DNA of 64,000 nt from NCBI RefSeq assembly GCF_902497855.1, contig NZ_CABVHU010000022.1, positions 45,955 through 109,954 of the forward strand, given 5' to 3'. A model generated the notes under the pieces. That model saw only the letters and a program-made list of their open reading frames with translations, was not told the DNA's origin and did not search any database. The position numbers and the translations under genes are program-made. Source of the stretch: Pseudomonas fluorescens (GTDB taxonomy: Bacteria; Pseudomonadota; Gammaproteobacteria; Pseudomonadales; Pseudomonadaceae). Shown one piece after another: positions 16,749 through 25,616 of this stretch. How positions within the stretch are numbered: position 1 is the stretch's first letter; each line of letters starts with the position of its first letter.

Positions 16749-17732
16749 CTATTTTGAAATTATTTGCTGACTGCCGTCATCGAGGGTTCGCACAGCCACC
16801 GGCAGAATGCTCGGCAGGGCCTTGAGCAGCGCGTCGGTGTTGTCGGATTTGAACACGCTGGTCAGGCGCAGATTGCCCACTTTGTCGTTGCTGACGGTCA
16901 ACGGTTTTTCCCGATAGCGCGACACTTCCTCGGCGACGTCGCGCAGGCTGGCGTTGTTGAACACCAGTTTGCCGCTGCGCCAGGCAGTCAGTTCCGCAGG
17001 ATTGACCGCATAGGCGGCGGCCACTTTGCCCTGGGTATCGACCCGCGTTCCCAGGCCGGCGGTGAGACTGATGAATTCGTTGTCGGCAGCGTCCCGCCCC
17101 TGGACCTTGACCGTGCCCTGCTCCACCACGACCCGGGTTTCGGAGGCGCCGCGACGCACATCGAAGCGGGTGCCGGTGACCGTGACCTTGCCGCTGCCCG
17201 CCTCGACCACGAACGGCCGATCACTGTCGTGTTCGACGCTGAACATCGCTTCGCCCTGCGTCAACTCGATGCGGCGCCGGTCATTTTCGTAGCGCACCTG
17301 GACACGACTACGGCTGTTCAGGTCGATCACCGAACCGTCCGGCAACGCCACCTGCTGGCGCTCGCCCAGGGCCGTGGAAAACTCGGCGGTGTAGATCGCC
17401 GGTTGATGCAACTGGCTGAACACGCCCAACCCGACTGCCACGGCCAACACACTGGCGGCCACCGCATAACGCACCAGCGGGCGACGTTTGCCACGGGCCG
17501 GCGGGCTCTCGCACAAGGCCTGCAGACGCGCCGCCGGCAGCAGATCGGCCGCCGTCCACAGCCCCTCGAGCAATTGATATTCGTCGCGATGCTGCGGGTG
17601 TTCGTTCAGCCAGCGCTCGAAGCGTCGACGTTCTTCGACGTCCACGGCCGGTTCCTGCAAACGCACGAACCACTGCGCCGCCTCGTCGCGAACCGTTGTT
17701 TGCCCGCACGCGCAATCACGAGTATCCATCAT
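16749..17732 (-). CDS. fecR: FecR anti-sigma/sigma-regulator
   Basis: A 327-residue single-pass inner-membrane protein. The cytosolic N-terminus (AAQWFVRLQEPAVDVEERRRFERWL) is the DUF4880 sigma-binding part. One TM segment is at about 88-106. The periplasmic FecR domain (ALPDGSVIDLNSRSRVQVRYENDRR, GTRFDVRR) is followed by a FecA-contacting C-terminus. It relays the FecA signal to FecI. ATG at 17732 is followed directly by a second ATG; GGAA supports the first. It lies 40 bases after fecI and 97 bases before fecA. Confidence 0.93.
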   Translation of the reverse strand: MMDTRDCACGQTTVRDEAAQWFVRLQEPAVDVEERRRFERWLNEHPQHRDEYQLLEGLWTAADLLPAARLQALCESPPARGKRRPLVRYAVAASVLAVAVGLGVFSQLHQPAIYTAEFSTALGERQQVALPDGSVIDLNSRSRVQVRYENDRRRIELTQGEAMFSVEHDSDRPFVVEAGSGKVTVTGTRFDVRRGASETRVVVEQGTVKVQGRDAADNEFISLTAGLGTRVDTQGKVAAAYAVNPAELTAWRSGKLVFNNASLRDVAEEVSRYREKPLTVSNDKVGNLRLTSVFKSDNTDALLKALPSILPVAVRTLDDGSQQIISK

Positions 17733-17772
17733 GGAAGTTCCTGTCTGGCCGGGGATGAGAAGGCGCGGCCGA

Positions 17773-18273
17773 TCATGGTTGCAACCCGTCCAGACGGTCG
17801 CGCAAATGCCGCAGGGTGCGGATCATATACTTTTCCACCATGTTCTTGGACAGCCCGAGGCGTTCGGCGATTTCGGCCTGGGTCAGGCCTTCGATCTTCT
17901 GCCAGACGAAAACCTTGCGGCAGTTGACCGGAAGTTCGCTGAGCGCTCGCTCGATGGAATCAGCCAACTGGATCGCATGCATGAAATGCTCCGGGTCGCC
18001 GGACGACGACACACTGTGATCGATCGCCTCCGACTCCATGGCGCCCCGCCGATCCTCCCGCCGGTAACCATCCACCGCGATATTGCGCGCAGTCTGGTGC
18101 AAGTACGCCCGGTGCTGCACCACCGCTGCCGAATCGGACTCAAGCACCCGCACGAAGGTGTCGTGGGCCAGATCCTCGGCCTGCTGACGATTTCTCAGGC
18201 GACGGGTCCAGGTGCCAACCAACTCTTCGTAATGTTCGAAAAAGCCGTGTCTGCGGGGCAGCTTGGGGGTCAT
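17773..18273 (-). CDS. fecI: ECF sigma factor FecI
   Basis: A 166-residue extracytoplasmic-function sigma factor. Region 2 is seen in RRLRNRQQAEDLAHDTFVRVL and region 4 in LSELPVNCRKVFVWQKIEGLTQAEIAERLGLSKNMVEKYMI. It should direct RNA polymerase to fecA. The frame is open to 18387, but family members start near MTPKLPRRHGFFEHYEELV, so I use ATG 18273, although no strong ribosome site is visible in front of it. A Fur-like site lies about 31 bases upstream, so expression should rise when iron is scarce. Confidence 0.92.
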   Translation of the reverse strand: MTPKLPRRHGFFEHYEELVGTWTRRLRNRQQAEDLAHDTFVRVLESDSAAVVQHRAYLHQTARNIAVDGYRREDRRGAMESEAIDHSVSSSGDPEHFMHAIQLADSIERALSELPVNCRKVFVWQKIEGLTQAEIAERLGLSKNMVEKYMIRTLRHLRDRLDGLQP

Positions 18274-18303
18274 TGCGGCGTGCTGTGAAGACGGGACGTG
18301 AAT

Positions 18304-18322
18304 AGTAATGCTTCCTATTAAC
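18304..18322 (-). promoter_or_regulatory. Candidate Fur box upstream of fecI
   Basis: On the minus strand the 19 bases GTTAATAGGAAGCATTACT match the Fur consensus GATAATGATAATCATTATC at 12 of 19 positions. The site sits where Fur would cover the fecI promoter. It also lies 42 bases past the end of the glycine-zipper gene. Confidence 0.5.
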
Positions 18323-18364
18323 CGGAAGCAATGGATTCCGGAGCGCCGCCCGTCCCGGGTCGAA

Positions 18365-18715
18365 TCAGTGGTTCTGCGCGACCACACGCGGGCCTTTGCG
18401 AGTCACTTGCTGGCCCACTTCGAATCGGGCATTGGGCGAGCGCACCGTACTGATATCGCCCTGAGCGTCTTTCACTTCATAAGCGGTTTCCGTGAGACCG
18501 GCCGCGTGCTGCACCGAGCCGCCGACAAAGAATCCGGCGCCCGCACCGATCAGCGCCCCCACAGGTCCGCCCGCGGCACCCACCATCATCCCGGTCAGTG
18601 CACCGAAGCCCTTGCCAGCCGTGGTGTCAGGCACCTCGCGGACCACCTGATCAGCCTGGCAAAGTGGCGAGAGCAACAAACCCAGCATAAAGCCCAGAGG
18701 TATTGAACGAGTCAT
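18365..18715 (-). CDS. Glycine-zipper exported protein
   Basis: A 116-residue protein with a signal peptide (MTRSIPLGFMLGLLLSPLCQA) and a central Gly/Ala-rich zipper (GFGALTGMMVGAAGGPVGALIGAGAGFFVGG, quoted in parts GALTGMMVGAAGG and GALIGAGAGFFVGG), then a short charged tail. Such proteins (SlyB/YMGG-like) associate with the outer membrane. There is a Cys before the cleavage site but no convincing lipobox. GGAAAG precedes ATG 18715. It is transcribed toward fecI; no link to iron transport is evident. Confidence 0.75.
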   Translation of the reverse strand: MTRSIPLGFMLGLLLSPLCQADQVVREVPDTTAGKGFGALTGMMVGAAGGPVGALIGAGAGFFVGGSVQHAAGLTETAYEVKDAQGDISTVRSPNARFEVGQQVTRKGPRVVAQNH

Positions 18716-18820
18716 GACACTTTCCTTTTTTGGTTCCGTTGCCCTCTCGTATCACGATACGTGCCAATGTTTATATCTATAAAATTCAATGACTTATATA
18801 CGCTTAGGGTCTTTTGGACA

Positions 18821-18876
18821 CCCCGGATAGGGTCTTAATGACCACTGCAGACCGGTCATAAAGACCCTATCCGGGG
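18821..18876. repeat. Long near-perfect inverted repeat downstream of tpsA
   Basis: Two 23-base arms (18821-18843 and 18854-18876) match at 22 of 23 positions around a 10-base loop. The arm reads CCCCGGATAGGGTCTT then AATGACC. There is no T-run, so it is not a typical intrinsic terminator. An extra TAGGGTCTT copy lies at 18805. The rest of the 18716-18892 gap is AT-rich and should hold the promoter of the glycine-zipper gene. Confidence 0.75.
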
Positions 18877-18892
18877 ATAATACGATGCTGGC

Positions 18893-21800
18893 TTAACTCG
18901 CGTCCTCGTCGATCCCCGCTGTCAACGATTGGCGATCGAAACGACCGCCAAGGGTCCCGGGACCGACTTTTAAACTGTGCTCACCGGGAACCGCGACTTC
19001 GGGTTTGCTGCCCTCGGTGGCCGGTTTCTGCGGCAAATCCAGTCCGCCCCTGACGCTATAGTCGAGGTTACTCAAGGTCGTGGTGCCAACCCTGGAGTCA
19101 CCCAGACCCACGCGGCCTTCAGCTGAAGCGATCCTTGCGCCCGTCAGTTGCGTCGTGCCATCGACCTTGAGATTCACCCCCTGTGTACCGCTGATGCCGG
19201 AAGCCTGGCCCACGCTGTCCTTGTACGCATAGGTGCCATCGAACTTGAGGGTCGGTTTGTAATCGAGACCTTTGAGCCCGGTGTTTGGCGCCTGTGCGAG
19301 CTGGCCGGCCGGCGCGGCTTTCTTGCCGGTCAGCCCCAGGTCGAGATCAACCTTGGCCGAGGTCTGGCGGTCCTGAGGGCTTTGCACGTTCAGATTGCCT
19401 GCGACCGTACCGCTCACCTTCCCGGCATCGATCCGCGCTCCCGCCAATTGCACATCGCCCGCACTGTTGAGCTCGACGCTGTCCGCTTTGATCCGGCTGT
19501 TCTGCCCGGTCGTGCCGCTGAGGTAATCAACCCCGACCTTGGCCCCGGCATTCAACCCCAGGTCACTGGACGCGACGTTTTCGCTGGCGGTGGGTGTGCT
19601 GCTGCCAAGGTTGCCCCCGGCCTTGAGGTCTAGATCCCAGTTGCTGCGGTTCTGTGTGGACTGCGCGGATTGCAACTGGATCCCGCCCTTCTGTGCATCA
19701 AGACCCACGTCCGGCGCGCTCACCCGGGTGCCTTGCAGGCGGATCGAATCGCCGCTGAGCCCGATCCGCTGCTGGCTCTGGAGTTGGCCGCCGGTCAAGG
19801 TCCGCGACGCTTCATCCACCCGACCGGCATTCAGATTGAGGCTGAGGTTGCCGGCCTTGTCGATACTGTTCTCGGTGCTGGTTTTACTGCCGCCCACCTT
19901 CAGGCCGCCGCCGAGATGGCTGTTCGTGACGAGGTGGGTGCCGGTCGCCGCTTGCACATTCAGTTTGCCGCCGACTTCCAGATCTATTGCGCCCGGCAGG
20001 TCGATGCGGGTCCCTTGCAGCACCAGATCGCCGCCGCTGCTCAATGTTACCGGGCCTTGACCCTCGATACTGGCGACCCGGGCCTGGCTGTCCCGGGTCT
20101 GGTCACCTTTATGATCGAGCTGCACGCCGGCGCCGAGATCGATATTGGTGCCGTTGGTGCCAGGCAGGGTACCGACTTTCAATGAGGCGTTGCCGCGCAA
20201 GCTGGACGTGTCGCTGTCCTGACGGTCGTTGGCTTGATTCAGTGCCAGGTTGCCGCCGGCCTTGACCGTCACGCCGCCCACCCCGCTATCGAACTGGCTG
20301 CCCTCGAACTGCCCGTCGCTGCCCACGTTGATGCTCACCCCCTGGCTGCCGGCGTAACGGCCGACCACGGCGGTGGATGCCTCCTTATTCGTCCGACGGC
20401 TGCCACCTTCACCGCTGCCGGCAACGTTCAGGTCTTCCCCGGTCTTGGTGTAGACCCGCACGTCAACTTTGGCGTCCAGCGCCCGATCATCGCTGCCCTG
20501 GGTGATGCTCGCGGCGTTGGCGATCAACCGGTCCGCGCTGATGTTGACGTTCCCGGCAGTGGCCTCATACCGGGTGCCCTGGTCCTGCAACAGACCGGCG
20601 GCTTTGACGTCCACGGTGCCGCCCTGGAACTGACTGACTTTATCGTTGCTGTTTTGCAACTGGCGGTCGGCATTCTGATGTGCGACGGCGACGTCGACCC
20701 CGATATCAGGCTGACCGACCTTGCCCAATGCGCCCGCGTCCGGGACCTTTGTCTGCGTGACGTTTTTGACGAGAGCGGCGATGGGGCGGGCGATGTCCTT
20801 GTACGCGACATCGACACCGAGGCTCGCCGACCAGTTGGTTTCCTTGTGTGTAGTGCTGTCCGTGTCCTGCGCCACGCGGTTGTCGATTTCCCCGGCGTCG
20901 ACCATCAGCCCTTTGCCAGCGCTGACCTGCGCACCTTCAGTGATCAGTTTTTCCGCGTTGAGGTTCAGTTTGCCGCTGCTCTGGACCTTGCCGGTTTGGG
21001 CGGTGGTGGTGTCGCGGATGTCCTGGGACGTCGAATGCGCGAAGTCCAGGCCGCTGCCTGCGCGATCGAGGCCGCCGGTGTAGTAGAGACTGCCGCCGGT
21101 GCTGCGCTGCTCCGTCGACGTGCGCTGACGGTCCTGTTCGGCCAGCAGTGCCACGGTTTTGCCCGTGAGGGACACATCGCCCGCGGTGGCCTGGACATCG
21201 GCGCCCTTGAGCGTCAGGTTGCCATCTGCGGTCAGTTGCACGTCAGATCCGGCCAGGCTGGAGCCTTGCTGGCGCACTTCGTTGCCGGCCCGGGTTTGTG
21301 TCTTATCCTCATAACTCACGCCTGCGCGGTACTGGCCGGCGTCCGGCGAATTTTCTTTGGCGTAGGCATCGAAGCCACGGCTGGCGGTGGTATTGCTGCT
21401 GTCGACCGTGTTCTGCGCCGACTGCACATTCAGATCGCCCGCCGCCTGCGCATTGAGCGTCCCGCCCGCCTTGACCGTGGAGCCCGCCACTTCTATGTCC
21501 CTGGCGCTCTTGAGGGTGAGGTTGGTGTCCGACGTCAACTCGCTGCGTACCGTGGTGCTGTCCTGAGTCTTTGAGCGAGTTTCATTTTGGCTGATGCCGA
21601 GAAATTTGTTGTCCTTGTTGTGGGTGCTGATGCGGGATGTGTCCTGCACGCCATCGATGATCAGCGAACCCTTGTCGCTGATGACGCTGGCCTCTGTGCC
21701 GCCGCGCACCTGGCTACCGCTGATGCGTACGTCGTCGGCCTTGACGATCAATTTGCCGCCGGCATTGATCGCGCTGCCCTGGTGCAGGGTCTTGCCCTGA

Positions 21801-23398
21801 TCGGAGTCCCCGGCCTTGCCAAAGAATCCGCCGCCGACCAGGTCGCCGGAGTAGTGCTCTTCACGTTTGAACCCGGTGCCGGGGGCAGTGGTGATTTCCA
21901 CCCGTTTGGCGGCTATCTGGACATCGTTGGGGCTGGTCACTTGTGCGCCTTCAGAGCGCAGCAACCCGGCCGCGGTCAAGGCGATGTTGTCGCCCTTCAA
22001 TTGCGTGGTGATACTGCGCGGCTCCTCACTGCGACTGTCCCAGCTTTCTGTCCATAGGTGTTTGCGGCGTTTGCCCTGATCGGATTCAGTCTTGCTTTCA
22101 ATGGCCGCCGTGAGGCGCAGATCGCCGCCGCTCTTCACCCTGAGATCCTTCGCCGCCTCGACCCGGGCAGCTTTGAGCTCGGTATCGCCGCCCGAAGAAA
22201 GATCAACGTCACGGCGGGCAATAATCTGGCTGCCGTGCTGCCGCGACTCGCTCCCGGTCTGGATCTGCTCGTGGGTTTCCCAGGTGATGCCCAGGGTGTC
22301 CTTGCTCCAGTCGTTGCGTTTCTCCTGGAGCCGGAGGGCTTCGACAGTCGTCAGGTTCAGGTTGCGCCCGGCATCGACCTTGACGTCACCACCACTGACA
22401 TCGATGGCCGCCAGCGTCAGGTCCCTGGCGCTGTGCAACCCGACATCGCCCTGGCTGCTATGAACGCCGGCGCGTACCACCCCGAGACTGTCCTTCACGT
22501 GCCCGCCGCTGATGACCAGATCGCCGGATGAACGAATCTGCACACCGTCCCGACCTGCAACCTGCACCGCGCCGACCCGCACGCCGGCGCCTTGCGCGGT
22601 ACTGACAATGTTGATGCGCCCGGCCTGCATGGCGCCGAACAGGAACGCGTCGATACGGCCATCGCTGCTATGGCCGCTCGGGTTGACGGCCCGCACCTGC
22701 CCGCTGGCGTAGTCCACCGAATTGCGCCCGAGCGTGAGGTTCAAGTCATCGCGAGCGCCCAGCTTGCCGTTACTGTCGATACGCGGAGCTATCAGGTTGA
22801 TCGAGCCTTCATTGTTCTGCGCCCCCGCGCCCCGCACGTTCAGCTCACCCGTGGCATCGCGGGTGCTCAGGGCTTGCAGCTTGCCTTCGTTCAGTTCGGG
22901 ACGTCCGACCACGAGGCTGGCATTGGGTGTGTTGATAAAACCTGCGCCATTGAGCGAAATGCCGTTGGGGTTGGCCAGGACGTAATCGGCGCTACGGCCG
23001 AAGATTTCCTGGAGGCCATTGATGGCCGAGGCGTTGCGACTGATCACTTCGTTGAGGATCACGCTCGCCGCCTGCCCCTGGAACTGCGGGTTGGCGGCCA
23101 GTTGCCCGGCGAGTTGCGACTGCCCGGCTTGCAGGGCGTTGTTCAGTACCAGGCCCTGACGGTCGACGTTGTAGTCGAGAAACTGGTTATGGGACAGGCC
23201 GGAACCGTTGGGCGCAACGATATTGACGATGGGCACGCCGTCCCGGGTTTGCAATTGCGCGGTGCCGCCGGGCCCGGGCGCGACCACGACCCCCGCCGCC
23301 AGGGCGTTGGGCACGGGTGCGATGAGAAACAGGCTGGCAATCGCCCAGCGCAATTTGCCGCCGGGGGCGAGATGGAACGCAAAGGGTTTTGCTGACAT
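18893..23398 (-). CDS. Two-partner secretion exoprotein (TpsA, filamentous haemagglutinin type)
   Basis: A 1501-residue secreted protein. Signal peptide to about residue 35, then a TPS domain with the conserved NPNGI motif (VLANPNGISLNGAGF), followed by long beta-helix repeats of haemagglutinin type (many GGDL, LNAAGNL-like units). It should be threaded through the neighbouring TpsB. The C-terminus (LKVGPGTLGGRFDRQSLTAGIDEDAS) has no VENN motif and no recognisable nuclease or pore toxin, so it looks like an adhesin or matrix protein rather than a CdiA contact-dependent inhibition toxin. GAGG precedes ATG 23398. It lies 82 bases downstream of tpsB. No immunity gene follows it. Confidence 0.9.
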   Translation of the reverse strand: MSAKPFAFHLAPGGKLRWAIASLFLIAPVPNALAAGVVVAPGPGGTAQLQTRDGVPIVNIVAPNGSGLSHNQFLDYNVDRQGLVLNNALQAGQSQLAGQLAANPQFQGQAASVILNEVISRNASAINGLQEIFGRSADYVLANPNGISLNGAGFINTPNASLVVGRPELNEGKLQALSTRDATGELNVRGAGAQNNEGSINLIAPRIDSNGKLGARDDLNLTLGRNSVDYASGQVRAVNPSGHSSDGRIDAFLFGAMQAGRINIVSTAQGAGVRVGAVQVAGRDGVQIRSSGDLVISGGHVKDSLGVVRAGVHSSQGDVGLHSARDLTLAAIDVSGGDVKVDAGRNLNLTTVEALRLQEKRNDWSKDTLGITWETHEQIQTGSESRQHGSQIIARRDVDLSSGGDTELKAARVEAAKDLRVKSGGDLRLTAAIESKTESDQGKRRKHLWTESWDSRSEEPRSITTQLKGDNIALTAAGLLRSEGAQVTSPNDVQIAAKRVEITTAPGTGFKREEHYSGDLVGGGFFGKAGDSDQGKTLHQGSAINAGGKLIVKADDVRISGSQVRGGTEASVISDKGSLIIDGVQDTSRISTHNKDNKFLGISQNETRSKTQDSTTVRSELTSDTNLTLKSARDIEVAGSTVKAGGTLNAQAAGDLNVQSAQNTVDSSNTTASRGFDAYAKENSPDAGQYRAGVSYEDKTQTRAGNEVRQQGSSLAGSDVQLTADGNLTLKGADVQATAGDVSLTGKTVALLAEQDRQRTSTEQRSTGGSLYYTGGLDRAGSGLDFAHSTSQDIRDTTTAQTGKVQSSGKLNLNAEKLITEGAQVSAGKGLMVDAGEIDNRVAQDTDSTTHKETNWSASLGVDVAYKDIARPIAALVKNVTQTKVPDAGALGKVGQPDIGVDVAVAHQNADRQLQNSNDKVSQFQGGTVDVKAAGLLQDQGTRYEATAGNVNISADRLIANAASITQGSDDRALDAKVDVRVYTKTGEDLNVAGSGEGGSRRTNKEASTAVVGRYAGSQGVSINVGSDGQFEGSQFDSGVGGVTVKAGGNLALNQANDRQDSDTSSLRGNASLKVGTLPGTNGTNIDLGAGVQLDHKGDQTRDSQARVASIEGQGPVTLSSGGDLVLQGTRIDLPGAIDLEVGGKLNVQAATGTHLVTNSHLGGGLKVGGSKTSTENSIDKAGNLSLNLNAGRVDEASRTLTGGQLQSQQRIGLSGDSIRLQGTRVSAPDVGLDAQKGGIQLQSAQSTQNRSNWDLDLKAGGNLGSSTPTASENVASSDLGLNAGAKVGVDYLSGTTGQNSRIKADSVELNSAGDVQLAGARIDAGKVSGTVAGNLNVQSPQDRQTSAKVDLDLGLTGKKAAPAGQLAQAPNTGLKGLDYKPTLKFDGTYAYKDSVGQASGISGTQGVNLKVDGTTQLTGARIASAEGRVGLGDSRVGTTTLSNLDYSVRGGLDLPQKPATEGSKPEVAVPGEHSLKVGPGTLGGRFDRQSLTAGIDEDAS

Positions 23399-23480
23399 AA
23401 GAACCTCAAGTGCATATCACGGCGCGCTGAATGGACTGCCGTGGCTGGCGCGCACAGCACCCTCGGCAGTTTTGTTGTAT

Positions 23481-25205
23481 TCAGATCTGCCATCCCACGC
23501 GCATCAGCCAGGTCCGCGGCTCGTGCTTGAACCCCTCGGGCATGCTGACGCTGCGTTGGTAATCGAGGTCCAGGTGCAGGTTTTTCCAGCTCAGGTTGAC
23601 CCCGATACCTGCGCCGCTCAGGTAGTGGTTGCGGGCGCCGCGATCGGCCTGGACCCAGCCGCTGTCCAGCCCCAGGCGCGGGGTGATCTGCACCGGCAAA
23701 CCGGTTTGCAATGGCAGGCGCAAAGTGTTGCGCCAGATCGCCCCGCTGGCGCCGGACGCACTGTTGATCCGATATCCGCGCACCGCCGAATCGTCGGTGA
23801 CCAGCAGTTGCTCGATGGCCGGCAAAGGGTCAGGGCTGTATTGCACGTTGAGCTGGCTTTGCCAGTGCCAGGCCTGCTCGCCGAAGCGGCCGTTGCTCCA
23901 CCGACCGAGGCTGGCGCGATACTTGCGAAACTGCGCCTTGGGCAGACGGTCGTACCGACGCTCGGCATCATCGTCCGCGCCAAACCAGCGCAGGCCCTGG
24001 GCGTAATTGAGGTCCAGGTTCCACACCGCACTGTCGAGCCAGAACAGATTCAGCCCGGCTTCGGCCACGGTCAGGGTCGGGCTCTGAATCGACAGGTGCA
24101 AGGGCCCCCAGTAGCTGTCGACATCTTTGTGGGCCAGTTGCAGGTTGGCGCTGAGCTGATGGCTTTGGCCGCGCCATAACACTCGATCGGCGCGCAGGCT
24201 GAGCTGGTCGGTCGTGCCGGTGGTATGAAACGTCAGGTAGCTCAGTTTGAATGGCGCACGGTATTCGGCATGGCTGGCCAGGACACTCCAGGTCCAGTAG
24301 CCGTAGGGAATGGCGTAATACAGGCTGGCGCTGCGACTGAAGCGATCGCCCTGATTGAGGGTGTCGCTGAAGCTGACATTCAACAAATCATTGATTTGCA
24401 GCGGCGAGTCCAGACCCAGACTGAGCGTATTACGGTCGCGCCCGGTGCTGGCGCTGCCGAGATTGTCCAGGCCCAGGTTCAACGCCCAGCGCGATTGATC
24501 CCGGGAGCGCGAGCGCAAGATGATCCGCGAGGCGCCAGGCTGGCTGCCGGGGGCGATGTCGGCGCTCAGGTCCACGGAGCGCAGACGGTTCAATTGATCC
24601 AGCCCCTGCTCCAGGTCCCGCAGATTCAGCGCCTTGCCGAGCATCCCCGGAAACGCTCCGCCGAGGGCAATCGGCAGGCTCTGGTCGCCCAACTCAATAG
24701 ACTCGACGTAGCCTTCATCGACCAGAATATCCAGCGACTGCCCGGCCTCTGGCGTCGTACTGAGGTATGGCCGACTGGCGATGTAACCCGCCTGCACATA
24801 GAGTTCGGTGATGGTCGCCAGTACATGGTTAATCTGGTTTGCGCCCATGCACGGCGACAATTTCGGGGTGATGCGCAGGTTGAGTGTCTTGCGGTCGATC
24901 AGCGTGACACCACCGACGCGCACCCCGCTGATGGACCAGCATCGCTCATCGACAGCCATTGTCTCTGATGTCTCTGGCGCGGTCGGCGTGCCACTGAAAC
25001 TGCCGCGTTCCAGTTGTCTGCGGCGTTGATCCAGTTGTATCTGATGCAGGTCGCGTTGTTGCTGTTGCTGCTGGCGTAATACTTCCTGTCCGGGGGCGGA
25101 AGATTCGGCGGCATACAGCGGAAAAACACTCAAACCGAGCAACAAGGCAGGCAAGGACGAGCGAATATGGGGACGACGAGGTACAACGCGAATAGTATTC
25201 GGCAC
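23481..25205 (-). CDS. Two-partner secretion outer-membrane transporter (TpsB, ShlB/FhaC type)
   Basis: A 574-residue Omp85-superfamily pore. Signal peptide, a Gln/Arg-rich linker helix (LRQQQQQQRDLHQIQLDQRRRQLE in part), two POTRA domains (WSISGVRVGGVTLIDRKTL; GYIASRPYL), then a 16-strand barrel. The lid-loop motif VRGYRIN and the partner motif LGLDSGWVQ are both present, and the protein ends in an aromatic-rich strand. Start is GTG 25205 with AGGAAG close upstream. It lies first in the operon with tpsA. Confidence 0.92.
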   Translation of the reverse strand: MPNTIRVVPRRPHIRSSLPALLLGLSVFPLYAAESSAPGQEVLRQQQQQQRDLHQIQLDQRRRQLERGSFSGTPTAPETSETMAVDERCWSISGVRVGGVTLIDRKTLNLRITPKLSPCMGANQINHVLATITELYVQAGYIASRPYLSTTPEAGQSLDILVDEGYVESIELGDQSLPIALGGAFPGMLGKALNLRDLEQGLDQLNRLRSVDLSADIAPGSQPGASRIILRSRSRDQSRWALNLGLDNLGSASTGRDRNTLSLGLDSPLQINDLLNVSFSDTLNQGDRFSRSASLYYAIPYGYWTWSVLASHAEYRAPFKLSYLTFHTTGTTDQLSLRADRVLWRGQSHQLSANLQLAHKDVDSYWGPLHLSIQSPTLTVAEAGLNLFWLDSAVWNLDLNYAQGLRWFGADDDAERRYDRLPKAQFRKYRASLGRWSNGRFGEQAWHWQSQLNVQYSPDPLPAIEQLLVTDDSAVRGYRINSASGASGAIWRNTLRLPLQTGLPVQITPRLGLDSGWVQADRGARNHYLSGAGIGVNLSWKNLHLDLDYQRSVSMPEGFKHEPRTWLMRVGWQI

Positions 25206-25340
25206 CTGACTTCCTGGCGTTTTCGAAAGGGCGTTATGCCGGTTCGTCTATGCGTTTAATAGTTAAAGCATCGTTGTATTTCTGCAATACGCTGATTACG
25301 GGTTTTAAACGCTTTCAAGTCCATTAATTACTCGCGCCTT

Positions 25341-25492
25341 ACTTTACTCCTCCACAAATCCTACCCATCTACTCCTACTTATTACTTTCAAACTAGCGCT
25401 TTTCAACAGTCAACCTCCTACTTCCTACATACTAGTTCACTGCTTCCTACTGCCGATTTCTTACTTGCAACTTTCAGCGCCCTGCTTCCTAC
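25341..25492. repeat. Degenerate heptad tract with six TCCTAC copies upstream of tpsB
   Basis: TCCTAC occurs at 25359, 25373, 25416, 25423, 25445 and 25487. The intervals (14, 43, 7, 22, 42) are multiples of 7 within one base, with related heptads such as TTCAAAC and TTTCAAC between. On the tpsB strand these read GTAGGA. The region lies within a 411-base gap between tpsB and the MFS gene; the rest of that gap is AT-rich promoter-like DNA with no other feature I can support. Confidence 0.6.
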
Positions 25493-25616
25493 ATAAACAG
25501 AGAAAACTAAAATCAATTGGTACAAAATATTAATGGATGGTGATCTTCATACTTAAAGGCAGTGAACCTGTTCGCGATGGCGAGCGCTCAGGCAATCGAG
25601 ACGACCATGAATAAAA

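Noticed and set aside
18893..23398. TpsA considered as a CdiA contact-dependent inhibition toxin
   Set aside because: No VENN motif, no C-terminal toxin domain and no small immunity gene after it.
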